A stretch of DNA of 64,000 nucleotides. Origin: Thermococcus sp. 4557 (lineage in GTDB: Archaea > Methanobacteriota_B > Thermococci > Thermococcales > Thermococcaceae). Of the stretch, positions 9,201 to 17,262 are shown piece after piece. Location: assembly GCF_000221185.1 (NCBI RefSeq), contig NC_015865.1, positions 372,001 through 436,000 of the forward strand. Direction: 5' to 3'. The first letter of the stretch is position 1. Every line of letters starts with the position of its first letter. Position numbers and translations under genes: made by a program. Below the pieces are notes generated by a model. That model was not told the DNA's origin. It saw nothing but the letters and a program-made list of their open reading frames with translations, and did no database searches.

Positions 9201-10342
9201 ACATCGAGAGTGTGGACCTCCACGAGAGGAGCAGAATCGCGGAGTGGGCCGTCAGGCACGCCAAGGTAGTTGTCCTCATAGCGCTCCTCGTGGCGGTTCC
9301 CGCGGCCTACAACTTCGTCAACTTCAACGGAACCCATGACATAAAGCTCTTCATCCCCAAGGACAGCGAGACCTACAACTTCCTCCAGCTCAGCGAGAAC
9401 ACGGTCGGTGCCGGAGTTACATCCCCGACCTACATCGTAATCGACCTCGGGCACCCGGTCGGCGACGGCGACCTCAGGACCATCAACGACCTCGCGGACA
9501 GGATTTCGAAGGTCTCGGGTGCGAAGTACGTTTACACCCTTACCCGGCCCTACGGAAAGCCCGTGAACGCGAGTGTGGACGAACTGAAGAGCCTTGGCGG
9601 AAACCGCTACATCTCTGAAGACGGTACCAAAGTGCTTATCCAGGTCACCGGAGAGTACGGGGCCACCGACGACCGCTCCAAGGACATGGTGAGGACGATA
9701 AGGGAGGTAGTGAAGGACGAGGAGGAGTCGGGAGCGATAAAGTCGGGAATGGTCGGCGGAAGCACCGCACTGGCGCTCGACCTCAGCGACCTCATCAACG
9801 ACGTCTTCTGGCACAGACTCTTCCCGGTGGCGCTCCTGCTCATGTTCCTCTCACTGATACCGACGCTCAAGGGACTGCCCGCGGTAATAACCACCATAGG
9901 TACCATAGGCACCGGCGTGCTCCTCAGCATAACCGTCTCCAGCTGGCTCTTTGAGCGGGTCTTTGGCCAGCAGGTCATGTGGTTCCTGCCGATGCTCGTC
10001 TTCATAGTGCTCCTGGGAGTCGGCATTGACTACAACAGCTTCTACCTCGTCAAGGCCAGGGACGAGTTCGAGCGCAGGAGCGCGAAGGATGCACTGGTGG
10101 TCGCCGCGGGAACGATGGACACGCTGGTCGTCGGGCTTGCAGCGGTGCTCGCCGCCACATACGGCTCGCTGATGACGGGTGCAACGTGGGGAATAAGGGA
10201 GATAGGCTTTGCACTGGCAGTCGGAGTGTTGCTGACTGCCACGGCGGCGGTCTATCTGATAGGTCCGGCCACGATGGCCCTCTTCGGCGAGAAGGCCTGG
10301 TGGCCACTGCACAAGGGCGGAAAGAAGGACGAGAGGAAGTGA
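6278..10342 (+). CDS. RND-superfamily (MMPL-type) transporter with very large ectodomain
   Basis: This 1354-residue protein has RND topology: one N-terminal membrane helix (about 10-30), a first extracellular domain of roughly 780 residues, a cluster of five helices (about 810-985), a helix near 1005, a second smaller ectodomain, and five C-terminal helices (about 1170-1335). Both clusters carry the proton-relay motif G(L/V)GIDY. The first ectodomain is rich in N-x-S/T sequons in its first 300 residues, then charged and helical, several times longer than a typical MMPL loop. ATG 6278 follows GGTGGTGAAG; an upstream in-frame ATG (6266) would lie inside that ribosome binding site. The substrate is unknown, perhaps lipids or hydrophobic toxins. 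It is divergent from padR. Confidence 0.88.
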   Translation: MAWNEWIVKHAKAIVALWIIVVIAAMPLAAELNDLTNYSTDQFLPKDVESVKVQETLTEEFPEFATSDNQTYMIVNGVDVNDPATRDAYERFKAEAGPYGSNFTSYYDAVDMLHNKSYEIALNLTKTTANLTGIFYGSALNASSTYGTLLIQIENLSDQVETLNGTVPQLAGAYLALDANLSVLYNQSLALRGALNQTDLAYVELHGNLTSASEQLGTLNSTIAALNVGLYNLSDGYARTYLGVLGTYGALVQAGAYQSGLNEMTAQAIATQLGVPVEFVYAVYNATYPAYSAYGSTAITDALLANVTRAMVLSQIDDPMQKNLTEAYSVAFYQGVVAFDEQAGSDYALIQLGENAVKPVEEIAGNALKNLPLIIEKAEGTFEVPGFGEVPAKTLAYTVNVSISLGENPSAPAVENATIEVAKALMTGSPLLEMPNANEVLRTLLVYGPTRELEINLLTGALVEKLPAEQKSLAKPIAKTVVAFDAKATGVLAKNPETLKKATVSLLAELMKERGVELPENIISEVYDSNGNVFPIAREILIQKTSEEVGDEKTARIIVDAALKNPEELAGGAGVKETVKEIITSLAGDVPIDLGRAVDDVYAGKNPEEIAYSLFKQGVDEKLANVSAPEDVKGTLKEIMLAVAKNYPMSESQIEVLVKEKTAKLVEKFVKEINLGVELHINATQLVDIAFQFRDDPSRITREDVKQIEGEIYPSIYSLAKDYIGMLKSPDNRTMLILFTPKGIEGVSDIEKQSRVQYENSLKAKEVALKEFGAVSPKVEVYVTGTPIQTYEAIKYGKEDNDKTTKFSIAGALLVLLILMGAALLATLLPFTGVATATLTALGILYLLAKGDYLDVGSWAQMLTVTTALGLGIDYSTYYLHRFKEYLAEGYDHNRAASEALKRAKDAVLASASTDIIAFASFILAWEFPIFKTIGMIAPLAVIVVLLASLTFIPAITVLIGDKPIFWWPRHIKHHIESVDLHERSRIAEWAVRHAKVVVLIALLVAVPAAYNFVNFNGTHDIKLFIPKDSETYNFLQLSENTVGAGVTSPTYIVIDLGHPVGDGDLRTINDLADRISKVSGAKYVYTLTRPYGKPVNASVDELKSLGGNRYISEDGTKVLIQVTGEYGATDDRSKDMVRTIREVVKDEEESGAIKSGMVGGSTALALDLSDLINDVFWHRLFPVALLLMFLSLIPTLKGLPAVITTIGTIGTGVLLSITVSSWLFERVFGQQVMWFLPMLVFIVLLGVGIDYNSFYLVKARDEFERRSAKDALVVAAGTMDTLVVGLAAVLAATYGSLMTGATWGIREIGFALAVGVLLTATAAVYLIGPATMALFGEKAWWPLHKGGKKDERK

Positions 10343-10355
10343 AGCCCCAACCCCC

Positions 10356-10369
10356 TTCTTTTTTCTTTC
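10356..10369 (+). terminator. T-rich terminator after the RND gene
   Basis: The stretch cttcttttttcttt follows the RND stop by 13 bases, typical of intrinsic archaeal termination at oligo-T. Confidence 0.55.
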
Positions 10370-10409
10370 CATTCGGCAGACTTTTAAACGCTAAGCCAGA
10401 GCTTTTATC

Positions 10410-11291
10410 ATGAACATCGCCGAGATGCTCGCCCTCATAGCGGTCGGCTACGTCCTCAAGAGGCTGGTTAAATCGGAGAGGCCCTTTGACTACCTCCGAA
10501 TTATTGTGAACGACTTTCTCCTTGCGCTTTTCATCTTTGGGAACGTTGCGAGTAAGGATTTGAACTATCTGCTGGGCATCAAAACAGTCTTTCTCTACGT
10601 TTTTATCATCGTGGGACTAAGTCTCTCGACCTCCTACCTTTACGGGCGCTTTAAGCTCAAAAACGACCCCTGGGCCGGCGCGCTGATGGTTCTCTCGGTC
10701 TACCCCAACACGGCAGCGCTTGGTTTTCCCATAGCGAGCCTCTTCCTCGACGATATAACACCCGCGATACTATACTCCACGACCAACTCGATGATAGTCA
10801 TCCCAATCGTCACCTTCATAGCGGCCCACTACTCCAGCGGCGGCGCGAGCGTTAAGGACAGCTTCATCAAGGCCCTCAAGTTCCCGCCGACGGTGGCGAA
10901 CCTCTTCGCCCTTGCACTCGTCATAGGCGGCGTTCATCTTCCTGCCCAAATCCTTGAGCCGGTAAAAACCGTCGGCTGGCTCAGCATACCCCTGCTCATC
11001 ATCTACTTCGGCTCCCGGATAACGCTGAGGAGTTTCGACTGGCGCAAGCTCGCTGAAGTTGGGGCCTTCAGGATAGCGATTCCATTCACCTTTGTTTTCC
11101 TCACCCTCCGGTGGGCGAGACCCGAGGTCTTCTACTCGATCCTCGTCGAGGCCTCGATGCCGCCGGCGATAGCGGCCAACGCGATTCTGGCCCAGTACCG
11201 CCTGAAGGCCGAGGAAGCGATAAGCGTCACCTTCGTGCTGACCCTGCTCGTCATAGGGCTCTTCATGGTTCTCAGCGCGCTGACGGGCTGA
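10410..11291 (+). CDS. AEC-family (auxin efflux carrier-like) permease
   Basis: The 293-residue membrane protein has about 10 hydrophobic segments and the family's central break region (LSVYPNTAALGFPIASLFL, family pattern N.G..G.P). AEC members export or exchange organic anions such as malate or malonate; the archaeal substrate is unknown. A TATA-like element (cttttaaacg, about 10380) lies about 30 bases before the ATG, so the transcript may have almost no leader. There is no obvious partner gene; an M42 peptidase follows in the same direction after 49 bases. Confidence 0.8.
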   Translation: MNIAEMLALIAVGYVLKRLVKSERPFDYLRIIVNDFLLALFIFGNVASKDLNYLLGIKTVFLYVFIIVGLSLSTSYLYGRFKLKNDPWAGALMVLSVYPNTAALGFPIASLFLDDITPAILYSTTNSMIVIPIVTFIAAHYSSGGASVKDSFIKALKFPPTVANLFALALVIGGVHLPAQILEPVKTVGWLSIPLLIIYFGSRITLRSFDWRKLAEVGAFRIAIPFTFVFLTLRWARPEVFYSILVEASMPPAIAANAILAQYRLKAEEAISVTFVLTLLVIGLFMVLSALTG

Positions 11292-11340
11292 GACCGATGC
11301 CCTTTTTAACCCTTCGACCTTTCTTTTAACGGTGGTCACG

Positions 11341-12360
11341 ATGGAAAGGATGATTGAGATTCTCAGGGAAATTTTAGAGATACCGTCCCCGACGGGCTAC
11401 ACTAAGGAAGTTCTCGCACACATCGAGAAGAAACTGAACGAGGCAGGGATAAAGACCCGCTACACCAATAAGGGAGCTCTTTTAGCCTACAACCATCCGG
11501 AGCCGGAGCTCGTCATAGCGGCCCACGTTGACACCCTCGGCGCGATGGTTACGGGAATCCTGCCGAACGGGCACCTGAGCTTCACGAGGGTAGGCGGCCT
11601 CCACCTTCCGGCCTTCGAGGGCGAGTACTGCACGATAATCACCCGCTCGGGGAAGAAGTACCGTGGAACGCTTCTCCTCAAGAACCCCAGCGTCCACGTC
11701 AACAAGGAGGCCGGAAAGAAGGAGCGCAAGGAGGAGAACATGTACATCCGCCTGGACGAGCTCGTCGAGAAGAAGGAAGATACAGAGAAGCTCGGCATAA
11801 GGCCCGGCGACTTCATAGCCTTCGATCCGAAGTTCGAGTACGTCAACGGCTTCGTTAAAGCTCACTTCCTCGACGACAAGGCGAGCGTCGCAGTGATGAT
11901 CGACCTGATGCTTGATTTAGGTGCCAAGACCCTCGAAAAGCTCCCTGTGGCGTTCTTCTTCTCGCCCTACGAGGAGGTCGGGCACGGCGGTTCGGCAGGC
12001 TATCCAGGGAGCATAAAGGAGCTCCTCGTCGTTGACATGGGCGTCGTTGGAGAGGGCGTCGCGGGGAAGGAAACCGCGGTATCGATAGCGGCCAAGGACT
12101 CGAGCGGTCCGTACGACTACGAGATGACGACGAAACTCATCGAGCTGGCCGAGAAGCATGAGATTCCCCACGTCGTTGACGTATTCCCCTACTACGGCTC
12201 TGACGGTTCCGCCGCCCTCAGAGCCGGCTGGGACGTTAAGGTCGCCCTCATCGGCCAGGGAGTGCACGCGAGCCACGGCATGGAGAGAACGCACGTCAAG
12301 GGCATGCTCGCGACGAAGGACCTCATCAGGGTCTACATTGAGGAGAAGTGGAGGGTCTGA
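11341..12360 (+). CDS. M42-family metallo-aminopeptidase (TET/deblocking-type)
   Basis: This 339-residue dinuclear zinc exopeptidase shows the family ligands and catalytic residues in order: H in AAHVDTLG (about residue 64), D in LDDKASVAV, the glutamate pair EEVGHGG, D in VDMGVVGEG, and H in HASHGMERTH. M42 enzymes form dodecameric TET particles that trim peptides released by the proteasome. Some databases mislabel them endoglucanase. ATG 11341 is preferred, with GGTGGT just upstream; GTG 11332 lies inside that site. It converges on the binding-protein gene at 12409. Confidence 0.9.
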   Translation: MERMIEILREILEIPSPTGYTKEVLAHIEKKLNEAGIKTRYTNKGALLAYNHPEPELVIAAHVDTLGAMVTGILPNGHLSFTRVGGLHLPAFEGEYCTIITRSGKKYRGTLLLKNPSVHVNKEAGKKERKEENMYIRLDELVEKKEDTEKLGIRPGDFIAFDPKFEYVNGFVKAHFLDDKASVAVMIDLMLDLGAKTLEKLPVAFFFSPYEEVGHGGSAGYPGSIKELLVVDMGVVGEGVAGKETAVSIAAKDSSGPYDYEMTTKLIELAEKHEIPHVVDVFPYYGSDGSAALRAGWDVKVALIGQGVHASHGMERTHVKGMLATKDLIRVYIEEKWRV

Positions 12361-12361
12361 T

Positions 12362-12400
12362 GCTTTCCCCATATTTTTAAACTCAGGGAAATGGGAAAGC
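12362..12400. terminator. Inverted repeat between convergent genes
   Basis: GCTTTCCC (12362-12369) and GGGAAAGC (12393-12400) are perfect 8-bp complementary arms around a 23-base AT-rich interval. They lie between the stop codons of the M42 peptidase and the convergent binding-protein gene. A bidirectional terminator is plausible but unproved. Confidence 0.35.
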
Positions 12401-12408
12401 CAACGGCT

Positions 12409-14751
12409 TCATCTTTTCCATCTCATCAGGATCATCAGTACCAGTATCAAAAGGCCCGCCAGGCCAATTGCATGTATGAGCGAGGTGTTGGTGGCCGTTT
12501 GGTGTCCTTCCGGCCCGCCGGTTGGTTCCTGGGTAGATGGCGTTGGAACCGATGCCGGGGAGGGAATCGAAGATACTCCTCCAAATGCCCTCAGCTCCAG
12601 GTACAGGTTCCTCGGCTCGCACTTCTCGATGTAAAACGGCCCGTTGCTTATGAAGGCGTGGCCCCTTTCCCCAATCCACGCCACCGCCCGCTCGTAGCCC
12701 TCCGTCGGGTCGTCCACGTCCCCTGCTATTGCACTAGGAACTTCTTTCCTCCCCTCCAGAAGCTCGAGTACCCTCTTCAGATCCATCGCGTGCTCCCTCT
12801 CCAGGAGGTTGAGGCACAGGGGCCCTCTGCTGAACGAGTAATCCCTGACTATCCCGTACTCGCCCGGCCTGGCAACAAGCTCTCCCATGGCGTGGTACAG
12901 TTCCCAGGGGAACGTGGGGTAGTGGAGGTAGTGCCTGGCCGTTACGTCATCGGCAAAGGGGTGGGCGTAGGTACCGTAGACCACGTAACCGTTGCCGGTG
13001 AACTCGAAGCTCAGGACATCTGAGAGCGATTCGGCCGTGTCTTCCAGGTTCTCGTCGTAGTAGGGGTCGTCCGGACCGTCCCTGTAGGCCCAGGTGTAGA
13101 GGAACGCCAGGTAGTACTTGAAATCCGCACCTCTAAGCTCCACACCGTCGTGCCACATCACCGGGCGGCAGGTAAAGGTCACCCTGACGACGGCCGTCTC
13201 CCCGGCGTGGGGACTCACCCAGCCCAGGGTCTGGTTGTAGACGACGGCATCTTCCGGAACCGTGAAGTTGCCCCTCTCGACCGTCCAGTTGCACCCGTAG
13301 GGTTCATAGAGTCCGCCACTTCCAACACGGCCGCCGGGGGCATGGACGAAGCCCCAGAGGCTGACCGGGACGATGGGGCTGTCAAAACCATCGACGGGAT
13401 TGAAGGCGCCGCAGAGTCCGCAGGTGGGGACGAAGTACGCCACCCTGAGCACTCCGTCCGGGGTACTCGCCCCCAGCAGGCTCCAGCGGTTGAGGATTCC
13501 GGTGGTCGAATCGGGGGCTACGCCCCTAACCCGCTCCCTGTTCACGGGCGAGAGTTCCCACTCCTCGACGAGGAAAACCCTGGCGCTTTCCATTATTCCG
13601 ATGCCAACCGCCAGCTTCTGCAGGTCCCAGTACTGGCCGGCGCTGGTTATCGCGTAGCTCTCGCCGTTCACCTCGGCGCTGAGGTTATAGAGAAGCCTTG
13701 TCAGCTCCTCCTCCGTCCAGTTGAGCATCTCCCCTAGCTCCGAGGCCCTGCCGTAGTACTCGGCACCGATTGCCTCCAGCCCCCTGTCAGGGTTGCCGTT
13801 GCCGACTTCCCTGAGGAAATCCAGGACCGTGACGGTGTTCCTGTGCTCCGGCCCAACTCTTCCGGGAAGGTAACTGTACCATGCCGAGTAGAACCAGGCG
13901 GCGTAGTCGTCCATCCAGAGGCCGGAGCTTTTATCGGCGAACCAGCGGCCGGTGTAAACGTTCCACTCGTAGTCGCTCGGAGGCTCGTTGAATATGACCT
14001 TGCTGGCCTTTTGCCTGTCGAGGTAAACCATCTCCACGGCGAAGCCGGCTTTTCTGAGCTGTTCGGCGATGTATACGCCCAGTTTTGCCCTCTCGTCCTC
14101 GGTGCGGACGGCGAGCTTGACGGTTACCGGCCGGCCATCGAAGTGCCAGGTGCCGTTTACCTTTTCCAGCCTGTGGCCGTACCTGGCGATCTCCCCCGCG
14201 GCTTCCTTCATCGCAGTCTCAATCACCTGGAGGGCGAGTTCCTCGTTCCCCCCGGCCGTGAAGTTCATGGCGGCGTAGACGGGCTCGATGTACCCGCTGG
14301 CCGGGTGGCTGGGCCTCACACAGCCGAACATCGGTGCAGCATTGCCTCCGTAAATCTCCCCGGCGACGTGCTCCCTGCTCACGAGGTAGTTCATCGCAAA
14401 CCTGACTTCCCGGATGGCGAAGGGATTAAGGTAGGTCTCGTCCCCCCGGGTGACGATTGGGGCCTCCTTGTCGGGGTCGTGATAGGTGTTGAAGGTCAGG
14501 TCCACGTACGAGACGACGGTCTTGTAAAGCTCGAGGTTTTCGAGGAGGTCCTTACTCAGACCGAGGTAATCCCCGGCCGGAAGGGAGAAGAGTCCGACGT
14601 CGTATTCACCGCTGGCCACCTGTTGAAGGGCAGTCTCGCGGGTCTGAATCCCCTGGAATTCGATTACCTCCACGGGGACCCACTCCCCGGCCTCCGCTAA
14701 CGGTGCCAGAAGAACGAGGACGAGCAGGGAAAGGACGATTGTTGACCGCAT
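12409..14751 (-). CDS. Family 5-like ABC substrate-binding protein, membrane-anchored
   Basis: This 780-residue secreted protein has an N-terminal signal peptide (about residues 1-21, ending LAEAG), a two-lobed SBP_bac_5-like binding region, a Ser/Thr/Pro/Gly-rich linker (about 725-755) and a C-terminal membrane helix (IGLAGLLILVLMILM) ending in RWKR. That architecture is usual for thermococcal oligopeptide or sugar receptors. Phrases such as FAIREVRFAMNYLVSREHVA and VTFTCRPVMWHDGVELRGADFKYYLAFL are typical of the family. No permease or ATPase gene is adjacent, so it is an orphan receptor or works with a distant transporter. The ATG follows GGTGGTAGATT; a TATA box (TTTATATAG) lies near 14813. 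Confidence 0.82.
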   Translation of the reverse strand: MRSTIVLSLLVLVLLAPLAEAGEWVPVEVIEFQGIQTRETALQQVASGEYDVGLFSLPAGDYLGLSKDLLENLELYKTVVSYVDLTFNTYHDPDKEAPIVTRGDETYLNPFAIREVRFAMNYLVSREHVAGEIYGGNAAPMFGCVRPSHPASGYIEPVYAAMNFTAGGNEELALQVIETAMKEAAGEIARYGHRLEKVNGTWHFDGRPVTVKLAVRTEDERAKLGVYIAEQLRKAGFAVEMVYLDRQKASKVIFNEPPSDYEWNVYTGRWFADKSSGLWMDDYAAWFYSAWYSYLPGRVGPEHRNTVTVLDFLREVGNGNPDRGLEAIGAEYYGRASELGEMLNWTEEELTRLLYNLSAEVNGESYAITSAGQYWDLQKLAVGIGIMESARVFLVEEWELSPVNRERVRGVAPDSTTGILNRWSLLGASTPDGVLRVAYFVPTCGLCGAFNPVDGFDSPIVPVSLWGFVHAPGGRVGSGGLYEPYGCNWTVERGNFTVPEDAVVYNQTLGWVSPHAGETAVVRVTFTCRPVMWHDGVELRGADFKYYLAFLYTWAYRDGPDDPYYDENLEDTAESLSDVLSFEFTGNGYVVYGTYAHPFADDVTARHYLHYPTFPWELYHAMGELVARPGEYGIVRDYSFSRGPLCLNLLEREHAMDLKRVLELLEGRKEVPSAIAGDVDDPTEGYERAVAWIGERGHAFISNGPFYIEKCEPRNLYLELRAFGGVSSIPSPASVPTPSTQEPTGGPEGHQTATNTSLIHAIGLAGLLILVLMILMRWKR

Positions 14752-14835
14752 AATCTACCACCGCAACGTTACCATGTGATGTAAAGCCGACAGAACAATG
14801 TATCCTCTGGAACTATATAAATCTTACCACTTCAA

Positions 14836-14850
14836 GGAAAAAAGAAAAAG
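14836..14850 (-). terminator. T-rich terminator of the zinc-ribbon/SPFH operon
   Basis: On the minus strand CCCTTTTTCTTTTTTCC follows the last gene of the operon within 20 bases of its stop. Confidence 0.55.
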
Positions 14851-14855
14851 GGAAC

Positions 14856-15857
14856 TCACTCAACCTTAGCACCGCAGACGGGGCAGAACTTCGCCCCTTC
14901 CGGAACTATGTGTCCGTTGGGACAGCGCTTTATCTCATGGCCGCAGTAGGGGCAGAACCTCGCCCCCGGAGGGATGGGCTTACCGCAATAAGGACATATC
15001 TCCTGTTGCTGCGCCGCAGGAGCAGCTGGCTGGGCCGGTTGCTGGTAGCCCGCCGGGGGAACGCCCCCACCGGCGTAGGGCTGAGCCGGCTGAGCTGGTT
15101 GGGCGGGCTGCTGGAGGAGCTGGGGCATTATAACCATACCTGTGCCCATCGCAGCCCCCTCGCTCTTTCCAAGCTCGGCTGCAACCTGCTTCGCCGTGTC
15201 CATCTGCATGACGGCCTGAGCGTTGCCGGTCTGCATTATCCAGAAGAGCCTCTGGCGCCACTCGTCGGTGGTGTTGACGCCCTCAATCTTGACATCGACC
15301 AGCTCGAGACCGAGCCTGCGGAAATCCTCGATGAGCTTGACCTTGACCTGCGTGCTGACCATGTCGAGGTTCTGGAAGAGGTCGACTATCGAGTAAGCGC
15401 TGAGGTGTTTCATCATGCCCTCGTTGAAGTATGCCCTGATGAACTTGGTGACGTCGCTCGTGTCGTAGAGGCTCTGGCCGCCGACAACCTCGGTGATGAA
15501 GAGAACCGGGTCCGCGACCTTGAACCAGTAAACCCCGTAGTACTTGACCGGTGCCAGCTCCCTCGTCTGCGTCTCCCCACCGTAGCGTCCCTGGAACTGC
15601 TTCATGCTGACGAAGATTACGGTGGCTTTAAATGGACTGTTTGAACCGCCAACGAGCTTGTAGAGGAGCGGTAAGTTCTGCGTAGTCAGCGTGTGCCGTC
15701 CGGGCCCGAGAACGTCGTAGATTTTGCCGTCGCGCATAAACACAGCGACTTCGTACTCGTGGACTATCAGCTGGGCACCCCACTTTATGACCTCGTTGGG
15801 GTAGCGCCAGATTATTTCGTCTTCTCCGGGGTTAACCCACTCGATTACCTGAACCAT
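14856..15857 (-). CDS. SPFH/YdjI-like protein with C-terminal zinc ribbons
   Basis: The 333-residue protein has an N-terminal SPFH (Band 7-like) region of the YdjI or 'virion core protein' type (about residues 1-230: IIWRYPNEVIKWGAQLIVHEYEVAVFMRDGK..., LGPGRHTLTT), a Pro/Ala/Gln-rich linker, and a C terminus with about three CxxC/CPNG zinc-ribbon units (CPYCGKPIPPGARFCPYCG, then CPNG...CPVCG). Bacterial relatives scaffold membrane domains under stress. ATG 15857 follows GGGTGAGTGAG one base after the upstream stop. It is the last gene of a four-gene operon; its function is unknown but probably involves assembly at the membrane with the other three products. Confidence 0.78.
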   Translation of the reverse strand: MVQVIEWVNPGEDEIIWRYPNEVIKWGAQLIVHEYEVAVFMRDGKIYDVLGPGRHTLTTQNLPLLYKLVGGSNSPFKATVIFVSMKQFQGRYGGETQTRELAPVKYYGVYWFKVADPVLFITEVVGGQSLYDTSDVTKFIRAYFNEGMMKHLSAYSIVDLFQNLDMVSTQVKVKLIEDFRRLGLELVDVKIEGVNTTDEWRQRLFWIMQTGNAQAVMQMDTAKQVAAELGKSEGAAMGTGMVIMPQLLQQPAQPAQPAQPYAGGGVPPAGYQQPAQPAAPAAQQQEICPYCGKPIPPGARFCPYCGHEIKRCPNGHIVPEGAKFCPVCGAKVE

Positions 15858-15858
15858 C

Positions 15859-16353
15859 TCACTCACCCGCCGCAAAGCTCATCCTCTTGCCGAGGACTTC
15901 CTCAAAGTTTATCAGCTTGTCATCAAGGTTCAGAACCGCCATGCCGAGGGCCTGTGGGTCCGCTATCTGGCCGTTCAGGGCCTTGACCTCGTTGAGTATC
16001 TCCTCCGCCAGCTCTATCATCCTGGCGTCGTACTCTAGGAGCCTGTTTAGCTCCTCCTCCTTGAACTTCACCCTGTCGAAGTAGCCGCGGTAACCGGCTT
16101 CCGCGTGCCTTACCCTGCTCTCAAGGGCCATGAGCTTCTTCCTCATCGTGTCCAGCGCCATCAGCTGAGCGCAGTTCACCATGGCGCACCTCTGGATTGC
16201 CCTCTCCATCTCGCGCCTGGCCTGGGCGAGTATGTCGGCAACCTTTCCGCGGACGAGCCTGTCGTCCTCCCTAATCATCTCCTTCTTCTTGTAGCCGTGG
16301 AAGCCGGGTATCACAAGCTCAAGCTTCTCAACTATCGAAGTTTCCTTCCCCAT
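15859..16353 (-). CDS. Hypothetical helical protein of the SPFH operon
   Basis: The 164-residue protein is almost wholly alpha-helical and charged, with long amphipathic stretches (KVADILAQARREMERAIQ, LMALDTMRKKLMALESRVRHAE, EEELNRLLEYDARMIELAEEILNEVKAL) that predict a coiled coil. There is no membrane segment or zinc motif. ATG 16353 follows GAGGTGTT, and the gene ends one base before the SPFH start. It may be an adaptor between the membrane proteins and the SPFH protein, by context only. No family recognised. Confidence 0.65.
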   Translation of the reverse strand: MGKETSIVEKLELVIPGFHGYKKKEMIREDDRLVRGKVADILAQARREMERAIQRCAMVNCAQLMALDTMRKKLMALESRVRHAEAGYRGYFDRVKFKEEELNRLLEYDARMIELAEEILNEVKALNGQIADPQALGMAVLNLDDKLINFEEVLGKRMSFAAGE

Positions 16354-16363
16354 AAGCAACACC

Positions 16364-17257
16364 TCACATAGGCTTGAAATACAGGTTGCCCTTGTTGAGC
16401 CTCATAACCTCGCTGACCTTTCTCTTCTTAACGGCGCCTTTCCGGAATATGCCGAAGGCCCCGGCACCTCCGGGGATGAGCCCGCCTATGAGCCCCCAGG
16501 CGCTTCCGTATGCACCTGCCGCGGCTATTCCGATTATCAAGCCGGCCGCCAGAACACCGACACCCAGGAAGGTGGCCTTCTTTCTGGCACCGCTCATGAG
16601 CGGGTACTCCGCCTGGACAACCCTTCCATCGGTTCCATCAACGTATCCCGCGAAGCTCTGCCCCCCGTATTCGTAGTGAACCTCCCAGAGGGGGTAGTGC
16701 ACCAGCCCCTGGTACTTCACCTCTATCTCAACGCCGCCGAGGGACTTGTCCTCCTGGCTCGCCTCGCTTCTGAGGGCGCTCTCCATGATGCTCCTTGCCA
16801 TTGCTTCGGCTTCCTCCTTGGACATTTTGGGCTCGTAGTATTTGCCCTTTCCGACAACTGCCTCATCGAAGAAGCGCTTGCCCCTTATCGGGAACGGGTA
16901 ATCCTTGAGCATCCCCTGGAAGGGTGAGCCTGCAGGGATTCCGACGAAGCGAACCTCCTCTATCGTTGACCAGCGTGTGCTCCTACCGTGGAGATAGAAG
17001 AAGTAAACCGGCACCCAGTAGAGCTCCTTTTTCGCTATCTTCGCCCCGGTTATGTCCGCCGGAGCGCCATACTGCCTGGAGAGAAACTTGAGCAGAACCC
17101 CCCCGGCGTCCTTCCTCATCGGCGGGAAGAAGAAGTGTTCGCCTACTTCCTCCCTCGTTTCGAGCTTGAAGGTCGTTCCGCAGTAGGGGCACGTTGCCAC
17201 GCTCACGGTGTCTGGAACCTTAAACTTGGCCGAGCAGGTTGGACATTGAACCTCCAT
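16364..17257 (-). CDS. Zinc-ribbon membrane protein (paralog of the upstream gene)
   Basis: The 297-residue protein opens with a CxxC...CxxC zinc ribbon (residues 5-27: CPTCSAKF...CPYCG), then a soluble domain, and ends with two glycine-rich membrane helices (FLGVGVLAAGLIIGIAAAGAYG and a second segment) before a basic tail KKRKVSEV. The 338-aa protein encoded just upstream has the same plan: N-terminal ribbon, a middle domain with a 'FAGYVDGTDGRVVQAEYP'-like strand near its end, and two C-terminal helices. ATG 17257 follows GAGGTGATCGCC. Function unknown; inferred membrane partner of the SPFH protein. Confidence 0.7.
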   Translation of the reverse strand: MEVQCPTCSAKFKVPDTVSVATCPYCGTTFKLETREEVGEHFFFPPMRKDAGGVLLKFLSRQYGAPADITGAKIAKKELYWVPVYFFYLHGRSTRWSTIEEVRFVGIPAGSPFQGMLKDYPFPIRGKRFFDEAVVGKGKYYEPKMSKEEAEAMARSIMESALRSEASQEDKSLGGVEIEVKYQGLVHYPLWEVHYEYGGQSFAGYVDGTDGRVVQAEYPLMSGARKKATFLGVGVLAAGLIIGIAAAGAYGSAWGLIGGLIPGGAGAFGIFRKGAVKKRKVSEVMRLNKGNLYFKPM

Positions 17258-17262
17258 GGCGA

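Noticed and set aside
14769-14784. TTAC-N8-GTAA inverted repeat upstream of the family 5 binding protein
   Set aside because: Four-base arms are too short to separate from chance.
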